NCBI RefSeq assembly: GCF_003268675.1
Contig: NZ_CP029378.1
Coordinates: forward strand, 7,378,001-7,442,000
DNA: 64,000 nt
From: Streptomyces bacillaris
Lineage (GTDB): Bacteria; Actinomycetota; Actinomycetes; Streptomycetales; Streptomycetaceae
Reading direction: 5' to 3'
This document shows, piece after piece, positions 26,844 through 35,107 of this stretch (the first letter of the stretch is position 1; every line of letters starts with the position of its first letter). Made by a program: the position numbers and the translations under genes. The notes under the pieces were generated by a model. It did not search any database, was not told the origin of the DNA, and saw only the letters and a list, made by a program, of their open reading frames with translations.

Positions 26844-27426
26844 ACAGCACGCTCTGCCGCTCCTCGACCGTGAACCCCGCCCCGGCCACCACCGAGACGA
26901 ACTCCTCCTCGCCGAAGCTCGACACCACCACCGGCTGCCCCATGAACACCGCGCTCACCTCCGCCACGTCCACCGGCACCGTCGCCACGGCCAGCCGGCC
27001 GCCCGGCCCCACCGCACGGGCGAGGCGGCCCAGCAGCTCCCGCTGCTCGCCGCGCGCCAGCTGGAGCAGCGAGAAATAGACGCAGACGGCGTCGAACTCC
27101 CCGTCCACCAGAGGCAGCTCACGGATGTCCCCGCACCGGAACTCGGCCTCCGGCACCTGCCGGGCCGCCAGCGCGGTCATCACCGGCGAGACGTCGACCC
27201 CCACCACCCGGTGCCCGGCCGCCGCCAGCCGCCGCGCGGTCGGCACTCCCGTACCGCTCCCCACGTCCAGCACCCGGCTGCCCGGCGCGAGCCGCTCCAG
27301 CAGCCGGTCCAGCGAGGCGTGGTGGGCCGCCGAACCGCCGAACGCCCGCTCGTACTCGGCGCCCAGCGCGTCGAACACCGTCGCTGCGGGGAGCCCCGCG
27401 GGCCGTCCAGGGGTCTGGTCGCTCAT
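26779..27426 (-). CDS. SAM-dependent methyltransferase (class I, Methyltransf_11/25 type)
   Basis: A 215-residue class I methyltransferase: motif I VLDVGSGTGVPT, acidic strand-2 end VVGVDVSP, motif II region FDAVCVYFSLLQL and the post-core strand GGRLAVATVPV. There is no fused domain. ATG 27426 follows GGAAGGA at a good distance, so the longer upstream frame is excluded. It is a single gene; upstream lies an array of near-palindromic repeats. Substrate unknown. Confidence 0.82.
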   Translation of the reverse strand: MSDQTPGRPAGLPAATVFDALGAEYERAFGGSAAHHASLDRLLERLAPGSRVLDVGSGTGVPTARRLAAAGHRVVGVDVSPVMTALAARQVPEAEFRCGDIRELPLVDGEFDAVCVYFSLLQLARGEQRELLGRLARAVGPGGRLAVATVPVDVAEVSAVFMGQPVVVSSFGEEEFVSVVAGAGFTVEERQSVLFTPDHPMGEPEPHLFLDGRRP

Positions 27427-27449
27427 GGGCGTGGTCCTTCCGGTGGTAC

Positions 27450-27514
27450 GGGGCTCCGCGAAGCCTCCGTACGAGGGGCTCCGCGAAGCCTCCGTACGAG
27501 GGGCTTCGCGGAGC
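27450..27514. repeat. Tandem 25-bp repeats with palindromic cores
   Basis: Two exact 25-bp copies (27450-27474, 27475-27499) each contain GGCTCCGCGAAGCC, a near-palindrome. A third partial unit at 27500-27514 carries the reverse complement form (GGCTTCGCGGAGC). The array lies 24 nt upstream of the methyltransferase start and can fold into alternative hairpins. Confidence 0.8.
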
Positions 27515-27638
27515 CGCGCCCCCGACGACCGGGGCCGCGTCCCCAGCGTCCCCGTACGCGCGTCTGAGTATGCGGTGCGCCGGACGCTGAGTACCCGGCC
27601 CGATGTTCCGGCCACCCGGCCGCTGTTCGAATGAGGCC

Positions 27639-27899
27639 ATGGACTCCGCAGCGCGGCGCAGCCCCCGCATCCAGCACGTCACCACCGCCGGTACCGCCCT
27701 GGCGGTCTCCCTGCTGCCCCTGGTGGTCGGCGTGCTGCTGGCCAAGTCCATGGCGGCGGACCCGATGACCTCGGTCAACGCCCTCGTCACCAACGGCAGC
27801 CACCGCCCCCGGGTCTCGCCCAAGCAGTGGCGCAGCTGCGGCGGGGACGCCCTGCGGCGCCTGCGCACCACGGGACGTCCCCGCCTCGTCCGCCGCTGA
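27639..27899 (+). CDS. Hypothetical small membrane protein
   Basis: An 86-residue frame with a basic start (MDSAARRSPRIQHV), one hydrophobic segment (TALAVSLLPLVVGVLLAKSM) and a basic C terminus (WRSCGGDALRRLRTTGRPRLVRR). Codon bias at third positions fits coding. ATG 27639 has only a weak GAGG site. No family is recognised. It lies between the divergent methyltransferase and the 3' end of an ABC exporter gene. Confidence 0.5.
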   Translation: MDSAARRSPRIQHVTTAGTALAVSLLPLVVGVLLAKSMAADPMTSVNALVTNGSHRPRVSPKQWRSCGGDALRRLRTTGRPRLVRR

Positions 27900-27912
27900 G
27901 GCCGGTCCGCTG

Positions 27913-29802
27913 TCAGCCGACCGGCTGGGCCTCGTCCGCCGACGGCCGCTCGAACTGGGTGCGGTACAGCTCCTCGTACCGCCCGCCCGCCGCCAGCAGT
28001 TCGCTGTGGGTACCGCGCTCGACGATCCGGCCCGCCTCGACGACCAGGATCTGATCGGCCGCCCGTACGGTGGAGAGCCGGTGGGCGATCACCACGGCGG
28101 TCCGCCCCTCCAGCGCCTCGGCCAGGGCCTCCTGGACGGCGGCCTCGGAGGTGGAGTCCAGGTGCGCGGTCGCCTCGTCCAGGATGACGACCCGCTGACG
28201 GGCCAGCAGCAGCCGGGCGATGGTGAGCCGCTGGCGCTCACCGCCGGAGAGCCGGTAGCCGCGCTCGCCCACCACCGTGTCCAGCCCGTCGGGCAGCGAG
28301 GCCACCAGCCCCTCCAGCCGGGCCCGGCGCAGGGCGTCCCAGATGTCGTCCTCGGAGGCATCCGGCCGGGCGAGCAGCAGATTGGCCCGTACGGACTCGT
28401 GGAAGAGGTGCCCGTCCTGGGTGACCATCCCCAGCGTGTCGCGGATGGAGTCGGCGCTCAGATCCCGTACGTCGATCCCGTTCAGCCGTACGGAACCGGC
28501 GTCCGCGTCGTACAGCCTCGGCAGCAGCTGGGCGATGGTCGACTTTCCCGCGCCGGAGGAGCCCACGAGGGCGATCATCTGCCCCGGTTCGGCGCGGAAC
28601 GACACATCGTGCAGGACCGGGGTGCCGCCCCGGTTGTCCAGCGTCGCGACCTCCTCCAGCGAGGCGAGGGAGACCTTCTCCGCCGACGGGTAGCCGAAGG
28701 ACACCTTGTCGAACTCCACCGAGACCTGCCCCTCCGGCACCTCACGGGCGTCCGGCTTCTGGGCGATCAGCGGCTTCAGGTCCAGCACCTCGAAGACCCG
28801 CTCGAAGCTGACCAGGGCGCTCATCACCTCGACCCGGGCCCCGGCCAGCGCGGTCAGCGGGGCGTACAGCCGGGTCAGCAGCAGGGCCAGGGCCACCACG
28901 GCCCCCGGCTCCAGCGTGCCGCGCAGCGCGTAGTAGCCGCCCAGCCCGTAGACCAGGGCGAGCGCGAGGGCGGAGACCAGGGTGAGCGCGGTGATGAAGG
29001 CGGACTGGGCCATCGCGGAGCGCACCCCGATGTCCCGCACCCGGCGCGCCCGCTCGGCGAACTCGGCCGACTCCAGCGACGGGCGGCCGAAGAGTTTGAC
29101 CAGGGTGGCGCCGGGGGCGGAGAACCGCTCGGTCATCTGCGTGCCCATCGAGGCGTTGTGGGCGGCCGCCTCCCGCTGGAGACCGGCCATCCGGGCTCCC
29201 ATCCGGCGGGCGGGCACGACGAAGACCGGCAGCAGGACCAGCGACAGCAGCGTGATCTGCCAGGAGATCGTGAGCATCACGCCGAGCGTCAGCAGCAGGG
29301 TCACGAGGTTGGAGACGACCCCGGAGAGCGTGTTGCTGAACGCCCGCTGGGCGCCGATCACGTCGTTGTTGAGGCGGCTGACCAGGGCACCGGTCCGTGT
29401 CCGGGTGAAGAAGGCGACCGGCATCCGCTGCACATGGTCGAAGACCGCCGTACGGAGATCGAGGATCAGCCCCTCACCGAGGTTGGCCGACAGCCACCGG
29501 GTGACCAGACCGAGCCCCGCCTCCGCCACCGCGATCAGGGCGATCAGCAGGGCGAGCCGGGTGACCGTCCCCGATTCCGCGCCCCGCACGATGGCGTCGA
29601 CGACCCGCCCGGCGAGGACCGGGGTGGCCACCGCCAGCAGCGCGGTCACGGTGCTGAGCAGCAGGAACCGGTAGATACGTGCCCTGTGCGGCCGGGCGAA
29701 GACCAGGATGCGGCGGAGCGTCGCCTTCGAGAAGGGGCGCCGGTCCTGCTCGGCGTTCATCGCGCTGTGCAGCGAGGTCCATGCGGTGACTTCCATGTCC
29801 AT
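27913..29802 (-). CDS. ABC exporter (permease-ATPase fusion), probably SoxR-controlled
   Basis: This 629-residue half-size exporter has a six-helix membrane domain (about residues 45-340, starting RIYRFLLLSTVTALLAVATPVLAG). The ATPase domain has Walker A GSSGAGKST, signature LSGGERQR, Walker B VVILDEATAHLD and the switch VIAHRLS. It probably works as a homodimer exporting a hydrophobic drug or metabolite. ATG 29802 has GGAG 8 nt upstream. The promoter region carries a MerR-type promoter with a SoxR-like box, which would switch the gene on under redox-active compounds. The gene is intact, unlike the exporter pair at 11.9-14.7 kb. Confidence 0.9.
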   Translation of the reverse strand: MDMEVTAWTSLHSAMNAEQDRRPFSKATLRRILVFARPHRARIYRFLLLSTVTALLAVATPVLAGRVVDAIVRGAESGTVTRLALLIALIAVAEAGLGLVTRWLSANLGEGLILDLRTAVFDHVQRMPVAFFTRTRTGALVSRLNNDVIGAQRAFSNTLSGVVSNLVTLLLTLGVMLTISWQITLLSLVLLPVFVVPARRMGARMAGLQREAAAHNASMGTQMTERFSAPGATLVKLFGRPSLESAEFAERARRVRDIGVRSAMAQSAFITALTLVSALALALVYGLGGYYALRGTLEPGAVVALALLLTRLYAPLTALAGARVEVMSALVSFERVFEVLDLKPLIAQKPDAREVPEGQVSVEFDKVSFGYPSAEKVSLASLEEVATLDNRGGTPVLHDVSFRAEPGQMIALVGSSGAGKSTIAQLLPRLYDADAGSVRLNGIDVRDLSADSIRDTLGMVTQDGHLFHESVRANLLLARPDASEDDIWDALRRARLEGLVASLPDGLDTVVGERGYRLSGGERQRLTIARLLLARQRVVILDEATAHLDSTSEAAVQEALAEALEGRTAVVIAHRLSTVRAADQILVVEAGRIVERGTHSELLAAGGRYEELYRTQFERPSADEAQPVG

Positions 29803-29848
29803 GGGGTGCTCCGAACTCTGCCGACCTGGATGGTGGGGACTGATCGGA

Positions 29849-29879
29849 ACGCTAGGACCTCAAGTTTGGTTGAGGTCAA
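29849..29879 (-). promoter_or_regulatory. MerR-type promoter with 19-bp spacer for the ABC exporter
   Basis: On the minus strand TTGACC (-35, 29879-29874) and TAGCGT (-10, 29854-29849) are separated by exactly 19 bp. This overlong spacer is the hallmark of promoters activated by MerR-family regulators, which untwist the DNA. The SoxR-like palindrome fills the spacer. Confidence 0.65.
29856..29877. promoter_or_regulatory. SoxR-like operator
   Basis: GACCTCAAGTTTGGTTGAGGTC is a perfect inverted repeat (8-bp arms, 6-bp spacer). Its core (29858-29875) matches the SoxR box CCTCAAGTTAACTTGAGG at 15 of 18 positions. It lies between the divergent ABC exporter and SDR genes. Streptomyces SoxR is known to control exporters and oxidoreductases in response to redox-active metabolites. 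Confidence 0.65.
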
Positions 29880-30002
29880 CAGGGCGCGCCGCCCTCCGCC
29901 GGGCGCCGCCCTCCGCCCGGTGCGAGCCTGAGGGTGAGAACGCCCCTCGCCGGGTAGTCGGCCGACCGGCAGACGGGACGAACGGACCAGAGGAGCGACG
30001 GT

Positions 30003-30797
30003 GTGCGCATCGATCTGACGGGCAGGAACGCGGTGGTGACCGGCTCCTCGCAGGGCATCGGCCTCGCCATCGCCACCGGGCTGGCCGCGGCGGGTGCCGA
30101 GGTCGTCCTCACCGGCCGCTCCCGGGACCGGCTGGACGCGGCGGCGGGCTCCCTGCGGGATCAGGTCCCCGGTGCGGCCGTCGCGGCGGTGGCCTGCGAC
30201 CTGACCACGGAGGAGGGGGCCGCCGAGCTGTACGCGGCCGTCCCGGCGGTGGACGTCCTCGTCAACAATCTCGGCATCTTCGGCTCCCGCCCGCCCCTGG
30301 AGATCACCGACGAGGAGTGGCGGACGTACTTCGACACCAATGTGCTCAGCGCGGTCCGGCTCATCCGCCACTACCTGCCCTCGATGACCGGCAAGGGCTG
30401 GGGCCGGGTGCTGAACATCGCCAGCGACTCCGCGCTCGTCATCCCCGCCGAGATGATCCACTACGGCATGTCCAAGACCGCGCTGCTCGCCGTCTCCCGG
30501 GGCTTCGCCAAGGAGGCCGCCGGGACCGGAGTGACGGTGAACTCCGTGATCGCGGGCCCCACCCACACCGGAGGCGTGGAGGACTTCGTCCACGAGCTGG
30601 TGGACAAGGACCTCCCGTGGGAGGAGGCCCAGCGGGAGTTCATGCGGCTGCACCGGCCGCAGTCCCTGCTCCAGCGGCTGATCGAGCCCGAGGAGATCGC
30701 CAACCTGGTGGTCTACCTCAGCTCCGCGCAGGCATCCGCGACGACGGGGGCGGCGGTGCGGGTCGACGGCGGGTACGTCGACTCGATCGTGCCCTGA
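30003..30797 (+). CDS. Short-chain dehydrogenase/reductase
   Basis: This is a 264-residue classical SDR. Motifs: cofactor loop TGSSQGIG, NNLG in place of NNAG, catalytic Ser in LNIASDSA and YGMSK active site, plus the C-terminal GAAVRVDGG. GTG 30003 follows GAGGAG. It is divergent from the SoxR-type ABC exporter and could share the same operator, as SoxR regulons often include oxidoreductases. Substrate unknown. Confidence 0.85.
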   Translation: MRIDLTGRNAVVTGSSQGIGLAIATGLAAAGAEVVLTGRSRDRLDAAAGSLRDQVPGAAVAAVACDLTTEEGAAELYAAVPAVDVLVNNLGIFGSRPPLEITDEEWRTYFDTNVLSAVRLIRHYLPSMTGKGWGRVLNIASDSALVIPAEMIHYGMSKTALLAVSRGFAKEAAGTGVTVNSVIAGPTHTGGVEDFVHELVDKDLPWEEAQREFMRLHRPQSLLQRLIEPEEIANLVVYLSSAQASATTGAAVRVDGGYVDSIVP

Positions 30798-30912
30798 GCG
30801 AGGAGTCCTGGCGCGAGGCGCTCCTGGGACGTTCCTGAGCGAGGCGCCCCGAGGCGCTGCGGAGGGGCGTGGGCCGGTCCTGACGGTCATGCGGGGCTGG
30901 CATGATCGGGGG

Positions 30913-31632
30913 ATGAACGAGAGCATCATCGCCGCGTGTGACGGCGCGTCCAAGGGAAACCCCGGACCGGCCGCCTGGGCCTGGGTCGTCGCGGACGCGC
31001 AGGGCAGGCCGGAGCGCTGGGAGGCGGGCCCGCTGGGCACCGCGACCAACAACGTCGCCGAGCTGACCGCCCTGGCCGAGCTGCTGGAGTCCACCGACCC
31101 GGCGGCGCGTATCGAGGTGCGGATGGACTCGCAGTACGCGATGAACGCCGTGACCAAGTGGCTGCCGGGATGGAAGCGCAACGGCTGGAAGACCTCGGCG
31201 GGCAAGCCGGTCGCCAACCGTGAGCTGGTCACCCGTATCGACGCCCTGCTCACCGCCCGTACGGTGACGTTCCGCTACGTCCCCGCCCACCAGGTGGACG
31301 GGGACCTGCTCAACGCGCTCGCCGACCAGGCCGCCAGCGAGGCGGCGGTGGCGCAGCGCCCGGCCGGTACCGCGCACGGGGCGACCGCCCTGCCCGTCCC
31401 CGCCCCGGCGCGCTCCACGAAGGGGCGTACGGAGACGGGCGGCGGCAGCGCGGGCGGTGCGAGGGCGAAGGGCGCGGGGGGCGCGTCCCGGAACGGACGG
31501 TCGTCGAGCGGCACGATCAAGGCGCGGTTCGCCGGCCGGTGCCACTGCGGGAAGCCGTACGCGGCGAAGGAGCCGATCGCGAAGAACCCCAACGGCTGGG
31601 GTCACCCGGAGTGCCGTACGGCCACCGTCTGA
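30913..31632 (+). CDS. Ribonuclease H with C-terminal cysteine motif domain
   Basis: The 239-residue protein begins with a type I RNase H fold. The four metal-binding acids are in place: D10 (ACDGASKGNPG), E50 (NNVAELTAL), D72 (MDSQYAMNAV) and D138 (LLNALADQ). It cleaves RNA in RNA-DNA hybrids. After a Gly/Ser/Arg-rich linker (about 155-200) a C-terminal motif CHCGKPYAAKEP...HPEC may bind zinc and nucleic acid. The start ATG 30913 has GGGGG directly upstream. This two-part layout recurs in Streptomyces RNase H family proteins. Confidence 0.88.
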   Translation: MNESIIAACDGASKGNPGPAAWAWVVADAQGRPERWEAGPLGTATNNVAELTALAELLESTDPAARIEVRMDSQYAMNAVTKWLPGWKRNGWKTSAGKPVANRELVTRIDALLTARTVTFRYVPAHQVDGDLLNALADQAASEAAVAQRPAGTAHGATALPVPAPARSTKGRTETGGGSAGGARAKGAGGASRNGRSSSGTIKARFAGRCHCGKPYAAKEPIAKNPNGWGHPECRTATV

Positions 31633-31687
31633 TCAGGGACGGTCCGGACGCTGCGGGGAGTCGCGGGAGGCGGTCACGCGGTGGGTC

Positions 31688-32179
31688 TCAGACGTCGGCC
31701 CAGACGAGCCGGCCGGCCAGCGCGGCGCGCGTGCCCCAGCGGGCCGCCAGGGCGTCCACGAGAAGAAGGCCTCTGCCGTCCTCGGCGAGGCAGTCGAGCG
31801 AATCATCGCCGTCCGGGCCGTCCGCCGCCGGGGCCGCCTCGACGGGCAGCACCGCCGAATCGGCCGGGCAGGCGGGCGCCGGGATCCGGGCCCGGCCGCG
31901 GTTCCACACGCAGATACGCACCCCGTCCGCCGAGCGGAGGAGGCGACAGCGGATCCTGCGGGTGCTGGTGTGCTGCACGGCGTTGGTGACCAGTTCGGTC
32001 ACTATCAGCGCCGCCGCCTCGATGCGTTCCGCGGGTTCTCCCCACGCGTGCATCACCTCCTGCACCCGGTGCCGGGCCTCCGGAACGCCCCCGGGCAACC
32101 GGGGGACCCACCAGCTGTGTGCACTTCTGACACTCCCCTCGGCGGGGGCGCGTTCTGCGCAACTGACTATTTCCGACAT
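31688..32179 (-). CDS. HATPase_c anti-sigma-like protein (XRE partner)
   Basis: A 163-residue GHKL ATPase-fold protein of the RsbW-like group. The N-box TELVTNAVQHT is clear, and the G-box region appears as EDGRGLLLVDALAARWG. There is no kinase sensor or membrane segment. It is divergent from an XRE regulator with an 87-nt gap. Such XRE-HATPase pairs are very numerous in Streptomyces (WhiJ/AbaA-like loci) and influence development and antibiotic production. Which partner it binds is unknown. Confidence 0.82.
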   Translation of the reverse strand: MSEIVSCAERAPAEGSVRSAHSWWVPRLPGGVPEARHRVQEVMHAWGEPAERIEAAALIVTELVTNAVQHTSTRRIRCRLLRSADGVRICVWNRGRARIPAPACPADSAVLPVEAAPAADGPDGDDSLDCLAEDGRGLLLVDALAARWGTRAALAGRLVWADV

Positions 32180-32194
32180 GTATGCACTCTCGGC

Positions 32195-32212
32195 GCAAAA
32201 CGCGTACTTTGC
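32195..32212. promoter_or_regulatory. Inverted repeat between the XRE and HATPase genes
   Basis: GCAAA (32195-32199) and TTTGC (32208-32212) form 5-bp arms around an 8-bp centre. It sits in the 87-nt divergent gap, close to the HATPase start. It may be an XRE operator; the match is short and could be chance. Confidence 0.3.
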
Positions 32213-32266
32213 AAGCGACAGAGTGTTTAAGGCTCCGTTCCGGGGCTCGACGAACGAGGTACGAGC

Positions 32267-33112
32267 ATGCGACCCCGCTCCGGCCCCACGGTGCAGCACC
32301 GCGTCCTGGCGGCCCGGCTGCGCATCCTGCGGGAACAGGCCGGGGTCTCCCTGAGGGCCGCCGCCGACGCCCTGGGCGCCCACCCCGCCACCGTACGGCG
32401 GATCGAGCGGGCCGAGACCGGGCTCGACGCCCGGCAGGTCACCGAGCTGCTGCGCTGCTACGGCGCTCCGCCCCGGATCGCGGAACCGATCCTGGCCGGG
32501 CTCGGCGCCGCGAACCTGCCCGGCTGGTGGCACCAGTGGCGCGACACCATGGAGAGCTGGCAGCAGGAGGTCATCGGGGTCGAGTCCTCGGCCAGTCTGG
32601 TCCGCACCTGGCACCCGGCCCTCGTGCCCGAACTGCTGCGGACGCCCGCCTACGCCGCCGGGCTCTACCGGATGCGGTACCCGGACGACGGACCCGACCG
32701 GATCGGGCGCCGCGTGGAGCTGCTGCGGGAGCGGCAGCGCCGGCTGTACGAGCGCGGTACGGCCCTGTGGGCCCTGTTCCCGGCCGCCGCCCTGCTCACC
32801 CGGGTGGGCGACCCGGAGACCATGGCCGGGCAGCGGCGGGCGCTGGCCGGGGCGATGGAGCAGCAGCACGTGACCGTCCAGGTGGTGCCGCTGGACCATC
32901 CGCCGCACGCCATGACCGCCATGCCGCCGCTGCACCTGCTGCGGGTCCCGGCCCCGGAGATCGGTGACCAGGCGGTGCTGGAGACGCCCGGGGTCCGCGT
33001 CGACCTCATCGACGACCCGGAGGCCGTGATGGCCCACCGCATCCGGCTCGACGCCGCATGCGCGGCCGCCCCACCGCCGGAGACCCCGCTGCCGGACCTC
33101 GCGGCCGGCTGA
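32267..33112 (+). CDS. XRE-family regulator with DUF5753/Scr1-type domain
   Basis: This 281-residue regulator has an N-terminal HTH (LRILREQAGVSLRAAADAL followed by HPATVRRIERAE). The long C-terminal domain (about residues 90-260) is of the DUF5753 type, with VRTWHPALVPELLRTPAYA, RQRRLYERG and the VQVVPL strand. It belongs to the WhiJ-like class that pairs with small HATPase or DUF397 proteins. ATG 32267 is preceded by GAGGTACGAGC. Likely an autoregulator with the divergent HATPase gene as partner. Confidence 0.86.
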   Translation: MRPRSGPTVQHRVLAARLRILREQAGVSLRAAADALGAHPATVRRIERAETGLDARQVTELLRCYGAPPRIAEPILAGLGAANLPGWWHQWRDTMESWQQEVIGVESSASLVRTWHPALVPELLRTPAYAAGLYRMRYPDDGPDRIGRRVELLRERQRRLYERGTALWALFPAAALLTRVGDPETMAGQRRALAGAMEQQHVTVQVVPLDHPPHAMTAMPPLHLLRVPAPEIGDQAVLETPGVRVDLIDDPEAVMAHRIRLDAACAAAPPPETPLPDLAAG

Positions 33113-33206
33113 CTCCCCGGGCGGGGCGCAGGGCAGGGCGGCCCCGGGGTCCGTACGGACCGCTCCGGATGCGGTGCGGGCCGGGGCCGTACAGCGTGGG
33201 GGAGTG

Positions 33207-34326
33207 GTGCGGCAGCGCAGGGCCCAGTGGATCCCGGTCGGGGTGATCGCGCTGGCAGTCGTGATCGATCTGGTGACCCCGACCGACGTGACCTCCGCGC
33301 CCCTGATCGCGACGGCGCCCGTCGCCGCCGCGCCCTGCTGAGCCCGGTCGGCATCGTCGCCGTCGGCGTCCTGTCGATGATCGTCCACGTGATCCTCGCC
33401 CGGGTCGACCACACCTTCGGCTGGCACGGGGGCGTCGCAACCAGCTCACCGTGGTGGCCGTGACCGTGCTCGCCGTCCTCATCAACCGCACCCTCACCGG
33501 CCAGAGCGCCCGGACCCGGCGCGCCCGCCAGGTCGCCGCCGTGGCCCAGGCCGCCGTCCTGCCCCGGCCCCCCTCGCGGCTGGGCGACCTCGCCATCGCC
33601 GCCCGCTACATCCCCGCCGAGGACGAGGCCATGATCGGCGGCGACCTCTACGTCGTCCAGGACACCCCGCACGGCGTCCGCGTGATGGTCGGGGACGTCC
33701 GGGGCAAGGGGCTGGGCGCCGTCAGCGCGGTCTGCGCGGACCTGGGGGCCTTCCGGTACGCCGCCGACGAGGCGGAGGACCTGCCGCGCCTGGTGAACGC
33801 GCTGGAGTGGGCCCTGCTGCGCGAGGGCGGGCGGCGCGGCGGCCAGGAGGAGGACGAGGGGTTCACCACCGCCCTGATCGCGGAGTTCGCCGCCGGGCTC
33901 GACACCGTACGGATCGTCAACCGCGGCCATCCGCCCCCGCTGCTGCTGGACGCCCGGGGCGGGGCCGCCGTGCTCGGCCCGTCCCGCGAGGCGTCCCCGC
34001 TCGGCATGGGGGACCTGGGCACCTGGCAGGCCCCCGTCGACACGTTCGCCTTCCCGCCCGGCTCCACCCTCCTCTGCTACACGGACGGCGTCACCGAGGC
34101 CCGCGACGAGAACGGGGTCTTCTACGACGCGGCCGTACGCCTGCCCCACCTGCTGCGCCACCGCTCGCTCGTCGGTGACCCGCCGGCCCCCGCGCAGATC
34201 CGCCAACTGCTGAGCGACGACGTCGGGCGCCACACCGGCGGCCGCATCCAGGACGACCAGGCCCTCCTGGCCCTGCACCGCCCCACCGGGGCGACCAGCC
34301 CGGTTCTCCGGCCGCCACGTGTTTGA
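33207..34326 (+). pseudogene. PP2C/SpoIIE-family phosphatase with membrane N terminus and two frameshifts
   Basis: GTG 33207 (or GTG 33204) opens MRQRRAQWIPVGVIALAVVIDL, a first membrane helix. The frame changes near 33335 to LLSPVGIVAVGVLSMIVHVIL and again near 33430 to NQLTVVAVTVLAVLINRTL. From 33451 on, a long intact frame encodes the SpoIIE-type phosphatase: metal-binding IGGDLYVV and GDVRGKG, then GHPPPLLL and CYTDGVTE. Two single-base indels would give a normal membrane-bound PP2C of about 370 residues. The catalytic domain alone (from GTG/ATG near 33451) might still be made. Confidence 0.72.
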
Positions 34327-34407
34327 GGCGCCGATCGTCGGTCACCCGCACGGTACGGCCGTAAGCAGGTGCCTACGGCACGCATCCGACACCCGGGAGT
34401 GAGCAGC

Positions 34408-34665
34408 ATGGAGAACTGGCGCACACACGCGGCCTGCCGCGACGAGGACCCGGACCTGTTCTTCCCCATCGGGACGTCCGGCCCCGCCGTCGTCCAGGCG
34501 GCGGAGGCCAAGGCGGTCTGCCGGACCTGCCCGGTGCAGGCCCAGTGCCTGGAATGGGCCCTGGAGAACGGCCAGGACAGCGGCGTCTGGGGCGGCCTCG
34601 CCGAGGACGAACGACGCGCGCTGAAGCGCCGCAACCGCCGCCGTACGAAGAACTCCGCCGGCTGA
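34408..34665 (+). CDS. WhiB-like iron-sulfur transcription factor
   Basis: This 85-residue Wbl protein carries the four [4Fe-4S] cysteines: C in HAACRDED, then CRTCPVQAQC (CxxCx5C). The G[VI]WGG turn (SGVWGGLAEDERRALKRRNRRR) is followed by a basic C terminus that binds DNA. The length and sequence are closest to the WblE group. ATG 34408 follows GGGAGTGAG. Wbl proteins partner with the principal sigma factor to control development, redox and antibiotic genes. Confidence 0.9.
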   Translation: MENWRTHAACRDEDPDLFFPIGTSGPAVVQAAEAKAVCRTCPVQAQCLEWALENGQDSGVWGGLAEDERRALKRRNRRRTKNSAG

Positions 34666-34747
34666 CCTCCCGCCACGGCCCCGTCGTCACCGATGTCCGC
34701 CCGGACGGAGAATTTCGTCATCGGCGGCAGTGGGTAGACGATGAGCC

Positions 34748-35107
34748 ATGGACACCACCGTTTGGCTCGTTGTCGCAGCCGTCGCCGCCCTGGCCATGCT
34801 GGCCCTGGCCGCCGTACTGCTGGTGCGCGTTTTCAAGGCCCGGAAGCTCCTGGTCGACGCCGGGATCCCGCTGCGCAACAAGGCCCTCGTCTGGGCGGCC
34901 GTCGTCTACACCGTCTCCCCGGTCGACCTGCTGCCCGACCCCGTCTACCTCGACGACATCGGCTTCCTGCTGTTGGCGCTGCGCTCCCTGCACTCCGCCG
35001 CCGCCTCGGCCGGACTCGGACGGGCCAAGGGCGCGGGCGCCCCGGTGGAGCTCCCGCGCCCGGAGAAGACCGGCAGGGCGGACCAGCGGCCGGACGCCGT
35101 GCTCTAG
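34748..35107 (+). CDS. YkvA-family (DUF1232) membrane protein
   Basis: A 119-residue protein with an N-terminal membrane helix (TVWLVVAAVAALAMLALAAVLLV) and the DUF1232 core: LVWAAVVYTVSPVDLLPDPVYLDDIG, containing the signature SPVDLLPD and a following Asp pair. The C terminus is charged. Function of the family is unknown. Its TAG stop lies in CTAG shared with the stop of the convergent downstream gene. Confidence 0.85.
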   Translation: MDTTVWLVVAAVAALAMLALAAVLLVRVFKARKLLVDAGIPLRNKALVWAAVVYTVSPVDLLPDPVYLDDIGFLLLALRSLHSAAASAGLGRAKGAGAPVELPRPEKTGRADQRPDAVL

